The notes beneath the pieces are model-generated. The model was given only the letters and a program-made list of their open reading frames with translations. It was not told where the DNA came from and did not search any database. This document shows positions 56,424 to 64,000 of a DNA stretch of 64,000 bases, in pieces. Source of the DNA: Pseudomonadota bacterium (GTDB lineage: Bacteria; Pseudomonadota; Alphaproteobacteria; Rhizobiales; Rhizobiaceae); contig JAEZXX010000046.1 of the NCBI GenBank assembly GCA_023419535.1, positions 1-64,000 of the forward strand, written 5' to 3'. The first letter of the stretch is position 1; each line of letters opens with the position of its first letter. A program made the position numbers and the translations under genes.

Positions 56424-58532
56424 ATGAACAAGCCGCTCGACCACCGCACGGGCTTCACCGCCTGCCCGCACGACTGCCCCTCGACCTGCGCGCTGGAGGT
56501 GGAGGTTCTCGATCGCACGACCATCGGCCGGGTGCGGGGCGCGGCCGAGAACAGCTACACGGCGGGAGTCATCTGCGCCAAGGTCGCCCGCTATGCCGAA
56601 CGCCAGCACCATCCGGGGCGGCTCCTGAAACCGATGCGACGCGCCGGGCCGAAGGGCTCTGGCAGCTGGTCCGAAATCTCGTGGGAGGCCGCGCTCGACG
56701 AGATCGCCGAGGCCTTCGAGAAGGCGGAGGCGCGGCACGGGTCCGAGGCCGTCTGGCCCTATTACTATGCCGGCACGATGGGGCTGGTGCAGCGGGACGG
56801 CATCCACCGGCTGCGCCACGCCAAGCGCTATTCCAACCAGTTCGATTCCATCTGCACCAACACCGCCTGGACGGGTTACGTCGCGGGCACGGGGCGGCTG
56901 TCGGGCGTCGATCCGCGCGAGATGGCGGTCTCGGACTGCGTCGTCATCTGGGGCACCAACGCGGTGGCGACGCAGGTGAACGTGATGACCCACGCGATCC
57001 GCGCCCGGAAGGAGCGCGGCGCGAAGATCGTCGTCGTCGACATCTACGACAACGCCACGATGAAGCAGGCGGATCTCGCGCTGAAGCTGCGGCCCGGCAC
57101 GGACGCGGCGCTCGCCTGCGCGCTCATGCATATCGCCTTCCGCGACGGGACGGCCGACCGCGCCTATCTCGACCGCTACGCCGACGATCCCGCCGGGCTG
57201 GAGGCGCATCTGGCCACCCGTACGCCGGAATGGGCCGCCGCGATCACCGGCTTGGACGTCGCGGAGATCGAGACCTTCGCCGCCCTGATCGGGCGCACGC
57301 CCCGCACCTTCTTCCGCCTCGGCTACGGCTTCACGCGCCAGCGCAACGGCGCGGTGGCGATGCATGCCGCGCTCTGCGTGCCGACCGTTTTCGGCCATTG
57401 GCAGCACCAGGGCGGCGGCGCCTTCCACAGCAACGGCGCGATCTTCAACCTCGACAAGCGCCTGATCGAGGGCCACGCCTCGCGCGATCCGTCCGTGCGC
57501 CATCTCGACCAGTCGAAGATCGGCCGCGTCCTGACCGGGGACGCGTCGGCGCTCCACGGCGGACCGCCGGTCGCGGCGATGCTGGTCCAGAACACCAACC
57601 CGATGAACGTCGCGCCCGAGCAGCGCCTCGTGCGGCAGGGCTTTGCGCGCGACGACCTCTTCGTCGCCGTGCAAGAGCAGTTCATGACGGACACCGCGCA
57701 GATGGCCGACATCGTCCTGCCGGCGACGACGTTCCTGGAACACGACGACATCTATCGCGGCGGCGGGCAGAGCCACATCCTGTTCGGGCCGAAGCTGGTG
57801 GACGGGCCCGGAGAGGTCCGTACCAATCATTTCGTCGTCGAGGAACTGGGCCGGCGCCTCGGCGTCGCGGACGCTCCGGGATTCGGGATGAGCGAGCGCG
57901 AGCATGTGGACAAGCTGTTGACGATCAGTGGACATGGCGGCCTCGACCGGCTGGAGGCCGAGCGCTGGCTCGATGTGCAGCCCTCCTTCGAGGACGCGCA
58001 TTTCCTGAACGGTTTCCACGGGCCGGACCGCAAGTTCCGCCTGAAGGCGGACTGGCGAGGGATGGCGGCGCCGAACCGCCCGCCCGTGTCGATGGGCCTG
58101 CTGGGCCCCGTGGACGCGCTGCCGTCCTTCCCCGATCACGCCCCGCTGAACGAGGCGAGCGACGAGACGCACCCCTTCAAGCTCGCGACCTCGCCGGCTC
58201 GCCAGTTCCTGAACTCCACCTTCGCCGAGACGGGCGGCTCGGTGAAGCGGGAAGGACGGCCGGAGCTGATGATGCACCCGGAAGATGCCGCGCGGCTCGG
58301 GCTCGGCGACGATCAGCCTGTCGTCGTCGGCAACGGGCGCGGCGAGGTGGCGATGCCCCTGAAGGTGACCGACGCGGTGCGGCCGGGCGTCGTCCTGCAC
58401 GAGGGGCTCTGGCCGAACTCCGCCTTCGAGCGCGGGGAGGGGATCAACACGCTGGTCGGCGCGGATTCGCCCGCGCCCTTCGGCGGGGCGGCGTTCCACG
58501 ACGTCGCGGTGTGGGTGCGGGCGGCGGGGTAG
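56424..58532 (+). CDS. molybdopterin oxidoreductase family protein (bis-MGD, [4Fe-4S])
   Basis: A 702-residue enzyme of the DMSO reductase superfamily. C14, C18, C22 and C51 (CPHDCPSTC then VICAK) bind the N-terminal [4Fe-4S] cluster. Later come WGTNAVATQ, the bis-MGD binding regions (VVDIYDNATMKQ, QNTNPMNVAPEQ) and the C-terminal molydopterin dinucleotide-binding barrel from about residue 590. No Tat signal, so cytosolic. The Mo ligand position (near NTAWTGY) has no Cys or Sec, suggesting Ser, Asp or water; the substrate is unknown. There is no ribosome-binding site: a TATAGT box ends only 6 bases before the ATG, so the mRNA may be leaderless. Confidence 0.9.
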   Translation: MNKPLDHRTGFTACPHDCPSTCALEVEVLDRTTIGRVRGAAENSYTAGVICAKVARYAERQHHPGRLLKPMRRAGPKGSGSWSEISWEAALDEIAEAFEKAEARHGSEAVWPYYYAGTMGLVQRDGIHRLRHAKRYSNQFDSICTNTAWTGYVAGTGRLSGVDPREMAVSDCVVIWGTNAVATQVNVMTHAIRARKERGAKIVVVDIYDNATMKQADLALKLRPGTDAALACALMHIAFRDGTADRAYLDRYADDPAGLEAHLATRTPEWAAAITGLDVAEIETFAALIGRTPRTFFRLGYGFTRQRNGAVAMHAALCVPTVFGHWQHQGGGAFHSNGAIFNLDKRLIEGHASRDPSVRHLDQSKIGRVLTGDASALHGGPPVAAMLVQNTNPMNVAPEQRLVRQGFARDDLFVAVQEQFMTDTAQMADIVLPATTFLEHDDIYRGGGQSHILFGPKLVDGPGEVRTNHFVVEELGRRLGVADAPGFGMSEREHVDKLLTISGHGGLDRLEAERWLDVQPSFEDAHFLNGFHGPDRKFRLKADWRGMAAPNRPPVSMGLLGPVDALPSFPDHAPLNEASDETHPFKLATSPARQFLNSTFAETGGSVKREGRPELMMHPEDAARLGLGDDQPVVVGNGRGEVAMPLKVTDAVRPGVVLHEGLWPNSAFERGEGINTLVGADSPAPFGGAAFHDVAVWVRAAG

Positions 58533-58564
58533 CGCTGCGGGCTTCTGACGGGGTGCTCTACGAA

Positions 58565-58716
58565 GCCCTCTTCCGGCTGCCGCCACCTTCTCCCCGCAGG
58601 GGAGAAGGGCCTCTCGATCGGTCGTCTCGCCCGACTTCATTCGTTCAACGGAGTGGCGGAGCGCCGTAGCTTCACCTTCTCCCCTCGGGGAGAGGTGGCG
58701 GCAGCCGGATGAGGGC
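58565..58716. repeat. palindromic intergenic repeat (RIME-like), copy 2
   Basis: Inverted arms of about 42 bases flank a ~65-base middle. The left arm ends CCCCGCAGGGGAGAAGG and the right begins CCTTCTCCCCTCGGGG and ends CAGCCGGATGAGGGC. Each arm is itself a smaller palindrome. It is shared with the copy at 52.4 kb and lies between convergent genes. Confidence 0.75.
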
Positions 58717-58751
58717 CTGACGGCCGCTGCATCCGAAGGATTACAGGACCG

Positions 58752-59081
58752 TCAGACGAGATCGTCGATCGTCAAGTTCAGCGCCTTGGCGAGCTTTCCC
58801 ATCGTGGCGACGGACCCGCTTCTCCGCCCGGACTCGATGTCGGCGATCTGGACCCGGCTGACTCCGGACAACTCCGAAAGCTGCGCCTGCGTCAGTTCGC
58901 GGTGGTCGCGAAACACGCGCAGCGGCGTCTCGCCTGCGAGAATCCGGTCGACCACGGCGGACGGAAAGAACTCGCCGCCTTCGGCCTTCGCGCGGTCGAA
59001 GGCGATGATGTCGGCGAGATCCTCCGCCGCTTCCAGAAGCCTCTCGTACTCGGCTCGCTCGATCGTCACCATCTCGTTCAT
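58752..59081 (-). CDS. HTH-XRE antitoxin (HigA-like)
   Basis: A 109-residue protein: N-terminal ~50 residues of a helical toxin-binding segment (with AEYERLLEAAEDLADI), then a Cro/C1-type helix-turn-helix (LTQAQLSELSGVSRVQIADIESGRR). It is downstream of the RelE/ParE-type toxin, the toxin-first order of higBA. It probably represses the operon by binding the palindrome upstream. Confidence 0.88.
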   Translation of the reverse strand: MNEMVTIERAEYERLLEAAEDLADIIAFDRAKAEGGEFFPSAVVDRILAGETPLRVFRDHRELTQAQLSELSGVSRVQIADIESGRRSGSVATMGKLAKALNLTIDDLV

Positions 59082-59090
59082 CGAACCATC

Positions 59091-59339
59091 CTAGTCGTAG
59101 ATCCCGCCACGCGGGCCGATCTCGGAGATCTCGAGGACCTCCCCGTCCTGCATGATTACCCGCCAGTCGCCGACCCGAAGCCGGACCCCGTCGCGCCCCT
59201 GGAGCTTCCTGACGTTGTTGGCCTGCGAGGCGGGATCGCGGGCAAAGGCTTCGATCTTTCCGATGATCCGGCGCGCGGTGTTCGCCGGAATTCTGCGGAG
59301 CGTCCGCAATGCCGCATCCCGGTAGACGATCGGTTTCAC
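59091..59339 (-). CDS. RelE/ParE superfamily toxin (HigB-like)
   Basis: An 82-residue basic protein with the RelE fold pattern: MKPIVYRDAALRTLRRIPANTARRIIGKIEAFA, then VRLRVGDWRVIMQDGEVLEISEIGPRGGIYD. The R-x-GDWR core and the C-terminal I-x-PRG-IY match mRNA interferases. It starts with GTG and lies 9 bases upstream of the antitoxin gene. Confidence 0.88.
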   Translation of the reverse strand: MKPIVYRDAALRTLRRIPANTARRIIGKIEAFARDPASQANNVRKLQGRDGVRLRVGDWRVIMQDGEVLEISEIGPRGGIYD

Positions 59340-59347
59340 GCGATGAA

Positions 59348-59366
59348 ATGTAGCCGAGCGCTACAT
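59348..59366. promoter_or_regulatory. probable operator of the toxin-antitoxin operon
   Basis: A perfect 7-bp inverted repeat ATGTAGC/GCTACAT with a 5-base spacer, centred 18 bases upstream of the toxin GTG. This is a typical size and place for autorepression by an XRE antitoxin. Confidence 0.7.
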
Positions 59367-59397
59367 CTCTGTCGAGATCGCCGCGGCGGAAGAGACC

Positions 59398-60012
59398 TCA
59401 CGCCTCGATCAGCAGCCCTGCCGCGCGCTCGCCCGCTCCTGCCTCCAGAACCAGCCGCAGCGCGTGCGGGTACAGCCTGTGCTCGGCCGCGAGCAGGCGC
59501 CGGCCGAGGCTTTCGGCCGTGTCGTCCGGCCGGATGGCGATGGCCGCCTGCGCGACGATCGGCCCCTCGTCCATCGCCTCTGTGACGAAATGGACCGTGC
59601 AGCCGTGGATGCGCATGCCCGCCGCGAGCGCCCGCTCGTGCGTGTGGAGCCCCGGGAACAGCGGCAGGAGCGAGGGATGGATGTTGATCATCCGTCCCGC
59701 GAAGCGCTGGACGAAGCCGGGCGTCAGAAGCCGCATGTAGCCGGCGAGGCAGACGAACTCCGCTCCGCTGGATTCGATGGCGGCGGCCATCTCCGCCTCA
59801 TGGGCCTCGCGGGTCGGGTAGGCCTTGCCCTCGATGGCGCGGGCCTCGATGCCGTTCGCGCGGGCCGTCTGAAGCCCGGCCGCGTCCGCCTTGTTGGAGA
59901 GGACGAGGGCGATTTCGCCGGGAAAGGCCGGATCCTTCGCCGCCTCGATCAGCGCGCCCATGTTGGAGCCGCGGCCCGAGATCAGGACCGCGACCTTGGT
60001 GCGGCCGCTCAC
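59398..60012 (-). CDS. purN: phosphoribosylglycinamide formyltransferase
   Basis: Transfers the formyl group of 10-formyl-THF to GAR in purine synthesis. The 204 residues show VLISGRGSNMGAL, the catalytic INIHPSLLP and HFVTEAMDEGPIV. The GTG start overlaps the purM stop (GTGA), so the two are coupled. Confidence 0.95.
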   Translation of the reverse strand: MSGRTKVAVLISGRGSNMGALIEAAKDPAFPGEIALVLSNKADAAGLQTARANGIEARAIEGKAYPTREAHEAEMAAAIESSGAEFVCLAGYMRLLTPGFVQRFAGRMINIHPSLLPLFPGLHTHERALAAGMRIHGCTVHFVTEAMDEGPIVAQAAIAIRPDDTAESLGRRLLAAEHRLYPHALRLVLEAGAGERAAGLLIEA

Positions 60013-61079
60013 AGCGCGAGGCTTCCCTCGTAGACGACGGCCTCGCCGCCCTCGCGCGGGCCGATCGAGCCGAGCGGCACGACGTTCTCGCCGGCGTCCT
60101 GCAGCACCGCCGAGACGCTCGCCGCGTCCTCCGGCGAGACCGCGAGGATCATGCCGATGCCGCAGTTGAAGGTCCGCAGCATTTCGTGGACCTCGACGCC
60201 GCCCTCGCGCGCGAGCCATCCGAAGACGGGGGGGGCGGCGATGGCCGACAGGTCGATCTCGGCGCGCAGATGATCGGGCAGGACCCGAGGGATGTTCTCG
60301 GGGAACCCGCCGCCGGTGATGTGGGCGAGGGCGCGGACGCCGCCGGTCGTGGCGATCGCCTTCAGGAGCGGCTTCACGTAGATGCGGGTGGGTGTGAGCA
60401 GCGCCTCGCCGAGGGTGCGCGCGGCGTCGAACGGGGCGGGTGCGTCGTAGGCCGCGCCGGTCAGCTCGACGATCCGCCGGACCAGCGAATAGCCGTTGGA
60501 GTGGCAGCCGGAGGAGGCGAGACCGAGGATGAGGTCGCCGTCCGCGAGCTCGGCCGAGGGCAGGAGCCGGCCGCGCTCGGCCGCGCCCACCGCGAAGCCC
60601 GCCAGATCGTAGTCCTTGTCGGCATAGAGGCCCGGCATCTCGGCGGTCTCGCCGCCGATCAGCGCGCAGCCGGCCTGCCGGCAGCCCTCCGCGATGCCGG
60701 CGACGATCGCCTCGCCCTGCTCGGGGTCGAGCTTGCCGGTGGCGAAATAGTCGAGGAAGAAGAGCGGCTCGGCGCCCTGCACCACGAGGTCGTTGACGCA
60801 CATGGCGACGAGGTCGATGCCGACCGTGTCGTGGCGCCTCGCGTCGATCGCGACCTTCAGCTTGGTGCCGACGCCGTCGTTCGCCGCGACGAGCACAGGA
60901 TCGGTGAAGCCGGCGGCCTTCAGGTCGAAGAGGCCGCCGAAACCGCCGATCTCCCCGTCCGCGCCGGGCCGGCGGGTGGAGCGCACCAGCGGCTTGATGC
61001 GGCGCACCATCTCGTTGCCCGCGTCGATGTCGACCCCGGCCGCCGCGTAGGTCAGGCCGTTCTTGCGCGTCTCGCCCAT
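60009..61079 (-). CDS. purM: phosphoribosylformylglycinamidine cyclo-ligase
   Basis: Closes the imidazole ring to AIR using ATP. The 356 residues include GVDIDAGNEMV, GGFGGLFDL, the LVAANDGVGTKLK nucleotide region, GGETAEMPGLY and the HITGGGFPENIPR signature. It is divergent from the permease gene. Confidence 0.96.
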   Translation of the reverse strand: MGETRKNGLTYAAAGVDIDAGNEMVRRIKPLVRSTRRPGADGEIGGFGGLFDLKAAGFTDPVLVAANDGVGTKLKVAIDARRHDTVGIDLVAMCVNDLVVQGAEPLFFLDYFATGKLDPEQGEAIVAGIAEGCRQAGCALIGGETAEMPGLYADKDYDLAGFAVGAAERGRLLPSAELADGDLILGLASSGCHSNGYSLVRRIVELTGAAYDAPAPFDAARTLGEALLTPTRIYVKPLLKAIATTGGVRALAHITGGGFPENIPRVLPDHLRAEIDLSAIAAPPVFGWLAREGGVEVHEMLRTFNCGIGMILAVSPEDAASVSAVLQDAGENVVPLGSIGPREGGEAVVYEGSLAL

Positions 61080-61236
61080 CTCAAGCGTTCCGGTTCATCG
61101 AAATGTCGCGTGGCGCCTCGCACGACTCGCACGCCGCTGCAAGCGGGCAGGCGTCTTCGGCCCCATGCGACTTGACCGGCGACGCTTCCCCCTCCTATCT
61201 CAAGGACCGCTGCGTGATAGCCCGGAAACGGCGAAG

Positions 61237-62388
61237 ATGATCGTGGACCGAAGCCGTCTCCTGCGCCGGCAGGCGCTGTTCTGGGGGCTGACGGCAGCTC
61301 TCTTCTGCGCCTTCCTGTGGCTCTTCCGCGGCATCCTCCTGCCCTTCGTGCTGGGCATGGTGATGGCCTATTTCCTCGATCCCATCGCGGACTGGTTCAC
61401 CCGGCGCGGCCTGTCGCGGCTGACGGCCTCGCTGCTCATCCTCTTCATCTTCCTCGTCCTGTTCGTCGCGGTCATCCTCGTGGTCGTCCCGGTGATCGGT
61501 TCGCAGATCGCCGGCTTCCTGCAGAACCTGCCGCAATATCTGCAGCGGCTGGAGACGCTGGCGATCGAGGCGCGCGCCGGGCCGCTCTCCTGGATGTTCG
61601 AGGACACCGAGCAGTCGCTGAGCCAGGACTTCACGGCCATCGTGCGCGAGGGCTCGGCCTATGTGACGACCTTCGTCGGGCAGATCTGGACGCAAAGCCT
61701 GGCGGTCGTGAACTTCCTGGCGCTCTTCGTCGTCACCCCGGTCGTCGCCTTCTACCTGCTGCTCGACTGGGACCGGATGATCGAGAAGATCGACTCCTGG
61801 GTGCCCCGCCAGCACGTGACGACGGTGCGCCGCCTGGCCCGCGAGATCGATCGTTCGGTCGCGGGCTTCGTACGCGGCCAGAGCACGGTGTGCCTCCTGC
61901 TCGGCACCTATTACGCGATCGGACTGACGCTGGTCGGGCTGAACTTCGGCCTGCTGATCGGTCTCTTCGCGGGGCTCATCTCCTTCATCCCCTATGTCGG
62001 CTCTGCCGTCGGGCTGATCATCGCGCTCGGCGTCGCGCTCGTTCAGTTCTCGCCGGACTGGATCTGGGTCGCCGCGACGCTCGCGGTCTTCTTCTCCGGG
62101 CAGTTCCTGGAGGGGAACATCCTGCAGCCCAAGATGGTCGGCGCCTCGGTCGGCCTGCATCCGGTCTGGCTGATGTTCGCGCTCTTCGCCTTCGGCGCCA
62201 TCTTCGGCTTCGTCGGGCTTCTCATCGCCGTGCCGGCGGCAGCCGCGATCGGCGTCCTCACCCGGTTCGCGCTCGCCAAATATCTGGAGAGCGAGGTCTA
62301 TTTCGGCCGCCCCGTCGCCGCCGCGCCCGAACCCGCCCGGCTCGAGGGCCTGATCCTGCCGCCGCAGAGCGGACCGAGGACCGATTGA
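61237..62388 (+). CDS. AI-2E family transporter (TqsA/PerM-like permease)
   Basis: A 383-residue inner-membrane protein with about eight hydrophobic helices, including VLGMVMAYFLDPIADWF, a long helical region (near 90-150) and GLLIGLFAGLISFIPYVGSAVG, the most conserved stretch. Members move varied small solutes or ions; the substrate cannot be inferred. I chose MIVDRSRLL; an upstream frame is open but Arg-rich. The stop overlaps the hdaA start (TTGA). Confidence 0.9.
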   Translation: MIVDRSRLLRRQALFWGLTAALFCAFLWLFRGILLPFVLGMVMAYFLDPIADWFTRRGLSRLTASLLILFIFLVLFVAVILVVVPVIGSQIAGFLQNLPQYLQRLETLAIEARAGPLSWMFEDTEQSLSQDFTAIVREGSAYVTTFVGQIWTQSLAVVNFLALFVVTPVVAFYLLLDWDRMIEKIDSWVPRQHVTTVRRLAREIDRSVAGFVRGQSTVCLLLGTYYAIGLTLVGLNFGLLIGLFAGLISFIPYVGSAVGLIIALGVALVQFSPDWIWVAATLAVFFSGQFLEGNILQPKMVGASVGLHPVWLMFALFAFGAIFGFVGLLIAVPAAAAIGVLTRFALAKYLESEVYFGRPVAAAPEPARLEGLILPPQSGPRTD

Positions 62389-63062
62389 GACGCGCTGCGC
62401 AGCTACCGCTTCCCTGGCCGCGCACGCAGTCGACGACGCGCGACGACCTCGTCGTGGCCGCGTCGAACCGGCTGGCGGTCGCCGCCATCGAGGCCTGGCC
62501 GAACTGGCCGCATCCGGTGCTCTACGTCCACGGCCCGGAGGGATCGGGAAAGAGCCATCTCGCCGCGTCCTTCGTCGAGGCGACGGGCGCCCGTTCCTTC
62601 GAGCCCGGGCGCTTCGACCCGCAGGCGCGGGGCTTTGCGATCGTCCTCGACGACGTCGACCGCGAAAGGGTCCCCGAGGCCGACCTCTTCGCGCTGCTCA
62701 ACGCGGCCCGGCTGGGCGGGGGAACCGTGCTCCTGACAGCGCGGGACAAGCCCGTCGACCTCGCCATCCGCACCCCGGACCTTCGCTCGCGCATCAACGC
62801 CGCGACCGTCATCCCCCTCGGCCTGCCCGACGACGAGCTTCTGGCCGCCGTCCTCGCCAAGCATTTCTCCGATCGGCAGATCGAGTTCGACCCGCGGCTT
62901 CTCTCGACCGTCCTGCCGCGCGTGGAGCGCTCGCTGAAGGCCGTGCAGGACCTCGTGGAGCGCATCGACCGCGAGACGCTGGCCGCCGGGCGTCGCCCGA
63001 CGCGCCGCCTCGTCCTCGATCTTCTGCAGGACAGCGGCGAGAAAGCGCGCGGACCGTCGTGA
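62385..63062 (+). CDS. hdaA: DnaA regulatory inactivator Hda (HdaA)
   Basis: A 225-residue AAA+ protein that, with the sliding clamp, promotes ATP hydrolysis by DnaA to stop re-initiation. AAQLPLPW near the N-terminus is a clamp-binding motif (Q-x-x-L-x-L/F). P-loop GPEGSGKSHLA (near 47-57), Walker B VLDDVDR and sensor/Arg-finger region RTPDLRSR follow. It starts with TTG, overlapping the permease stop. Confidence 0.9.
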   Translation: MRRAAQLPLPWPRTQSTTRDDLVVAASNRLAVAAIEAWPNWPHPVLYVHGPEGSGKSHLAASFVEATGARSFEPGRFDPQARGFAIVLDDVDRERVPEADLFALLNAARLGGGTVLLTARDKPVDLAIRTPDLRSRINAATVIPLGLPDDELLAAVLAKHFSDRQIEFDPRLLSTVLPRVERSLKAVQDLVERIDRETLAAGRRPTRRLVLDLLQDSGEKARGPS

Positions 63063-63122
63063 AACGGCATTGATGCCGGACTAGATAGCCAGGTCGAACC
63101 AACGCTCGCAGCCGGACCGGTG

Positions 63123-64000
63123 ATGAAAGACGACGCGCAGAAGACGCCGAAGGAGACCAAGACGAGAGCGCGCCGGGCCGCGCGGCCGCGTCGCAAGCGC
63201 GAGATCGCGGTGCTGCATCACCCGGACGAGCCGGTCGTGCTCGCGCCGCCCGAGTTCTATCATGCGGTCGGAGACGAGCCTGCCGCGCCCCTGTCCGGCA
63301 TCGTGGCGAGCGACGAGTTCGACCGGGACGCCGCGGCCGAGCGGCCCCTGATGGAGGCGATCGGCGAGGTTCCCGTCACCTCGAGCGAACCTCAGCCGGC
63401 CCCGCTGCTCGAACTTCCGGCCGACCGCTTCGTCAACCGCGAGGTCTCCTGGCTCCAGTTCAACCGCCGCGTCCTGGAGGAGGCGGGCAACCGCGACCAT
63501 CCGCTTCTGGAGCGCGTGCGCTTCCTGTCGATCTCGGCCGGCAATCTCGACGAGTTCTTCATGGTGCGCGTCGCGGGCCTCGCCGGCCAGGTGCGCGAGA
63601 AGATCCAGGTGCGCTCGGACGACGGCCTGCTGCCGCAGGAGCAGCTCGACCGCGTCCTCGACGAGGTGGAGGCCCTCCAGGAGGAGCAGCAGGCCGCGCT
63701 CGCCGCGCTGGTGAAGGAGCTGAAGGCCGAGAAGATCCTGATCGTGGGCGCGGGCGATCTCAAGAAGGAGGACCGCATCTGGCTGCAGCGCCATTTCGAC
63801 GAGGCGATCTTCCCGGTGCTGACGCCGCTCTCCATCGACCCGGCGCACCCGTTCCCGTTCATTCCCAATCTCGGCTTCTCGATGGCCCTGTCGCTCGTGC
63901 GCGAGCGCGGCAACCAGACGATGAACGCACTCCTGCGCCTGCCGACCGCGCTGCAGCGCTTCGTCGAGATGCCCCCGAGCCCGAACGGCGACCACCGCTT
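63123..64000 (+). CDS. ppk: polyphosphate kinase 1, N-terminal part (runs off the window)
   Basis: Makes polyphosphate from ATP. Only the first ~292 residues are in the window. After a ~95-residue extension rich in Lys/Arg/Ala and Pro, the Ppk N-domain begins with RFVNREVSWLQFNRRVLEEA, followed by RVRFLSISAGNLDEFFMVRVAGL and the head domain PVLTPLSIDPAHPFPFI. The catalytic histidines are beyond the end. It is 60 bases after hdaA, a known alphaproteobacterial order. Confidence 0.92.
   Translation, partial: MKDDAQKTPKETKTRARRAARPRRKREIAVLHHPDEPVVLAPPEFYHAVGDEPAAPLSGIVASDEFDRDAAAERPLMEAIGEVPVTSSEPQPAPLLELPADRFVNREVSWLQFNRRVLEEAGNRDHPLLERVRFLSISAGNLDEFFMVRVAGLAGQVREKIQVRSDDGLLPQEQLDRVLDEVEALQEEQQAALAALVKELKAEKILIVGAGDLKKEDRIWLQRHFDEAIFPVLTPLSIDPAHPFPFIPNLGFSMALSLVRERGNQTMNALLRLPTALQRFVEMPPSPNGDHR

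Noticed and set aside
56292..58640. Long minus-strand open frame opposite the molybdopterin oxidoreductase
   Set aside because: Antisense shadow; the sense frame has a clear Fe-S and MGD-binding pattern.

Overview
The window is a piece of a high-GC alphaproteobacterial chromosome, most likely from the Hyphomicrobiales (Rhizobiales). This rests on gene order that I recognise from that group: fabD-fabG-acpP-fabF-mltG-yicC-gmk facing rsmA-pdxA-surA-lptD-lptG-lptF, then pepA-holC; uvrC-pgsA-moaD-moaE; and purM-purN next to an AI-2E family permease, hdaA and ppk. There is no rRNA operon, prophage, insertion sequence or CRISPR array. I cannot name the species from sequence alone.

Layout. 1-6.8 kb: ilvA, adenine deaminase, a tRNA-Leu(UAA), a WrbA-type quinone reductase, a LysR regulator and a small secreted repeat protein. 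6.9-12.1 kb: a minus-strand run with a GNAT enzyme, a mercaptopyruvate sulfurtransferase, an AlaX editing protein, a cysteine synthase, a photolyase and a small membrane protein. 12.2-15.7 kb: tRNA-Asn(GUU) with a clear promoter, a small secreted protein, a MATE exporter and a divergent anmK. 15.8-19.5 kb: a three-gene molybdenum hydroxylase operon of the PaoABC type. 19.6-22.4 kb: an accessory patch with small secreted proteins, a broken esterase gene, a ModE-like regulator and an overlapping unknown gene. 22.6-23.9 kb: a stand-alone DnaA domain IV protein coupled to a DUF6456 protein, then SufE. 24.1-40.2 kb: core lipid, cell-wall and outer-membrane biogenesis genes. 40.2-44.6 kb: a 480-base gene-free stretch, an HxlR/NAD(P)-binding divergent pair, a secreted unknown, and a PQQ-type sugar dehydrogenase followed by a c-type cytochrome. 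44.6-51.3 kb: an ABC-F ATPase, a VapBC module, ndk, moaE-moaD, pgsA and uvrC. 51.6-58.7 kb: an outer-membrane beta-barrel protein, a FosA-like and GST pair, rlmJ, an Old Yellow Enzyme and a molybdopterin oxidoreductase, with two palindromic intergenic repeats. 58.7-64 kb: a HigBA-like toxin-antitoxin pair with a palindromic operator, purN-purM, a permease, hdaA and the start of ppk.

How the genes work together. The fab genes make and elongate acyl-ACP. SurA, LptD, LptF and LptG fold and deliver the outer membrane. MltG and AnmK act in cell-wall synthesis and recycling. Four loci relate to molybdenum (paoABC, a ModE-like regulator, moaDE, and a bis-MGD oxidoreductase). Genes are tightly packed, and several pairs overlap by four bases (ATGA, GTGA or TTGA), which suggests translational coupling. 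No obviously new multi-gene system stands out. The least explained parts are the 19.6-22.4 kb patch, the repeat protein at 6.4 kb, and the DnaA-domain/DUF6456 pair.
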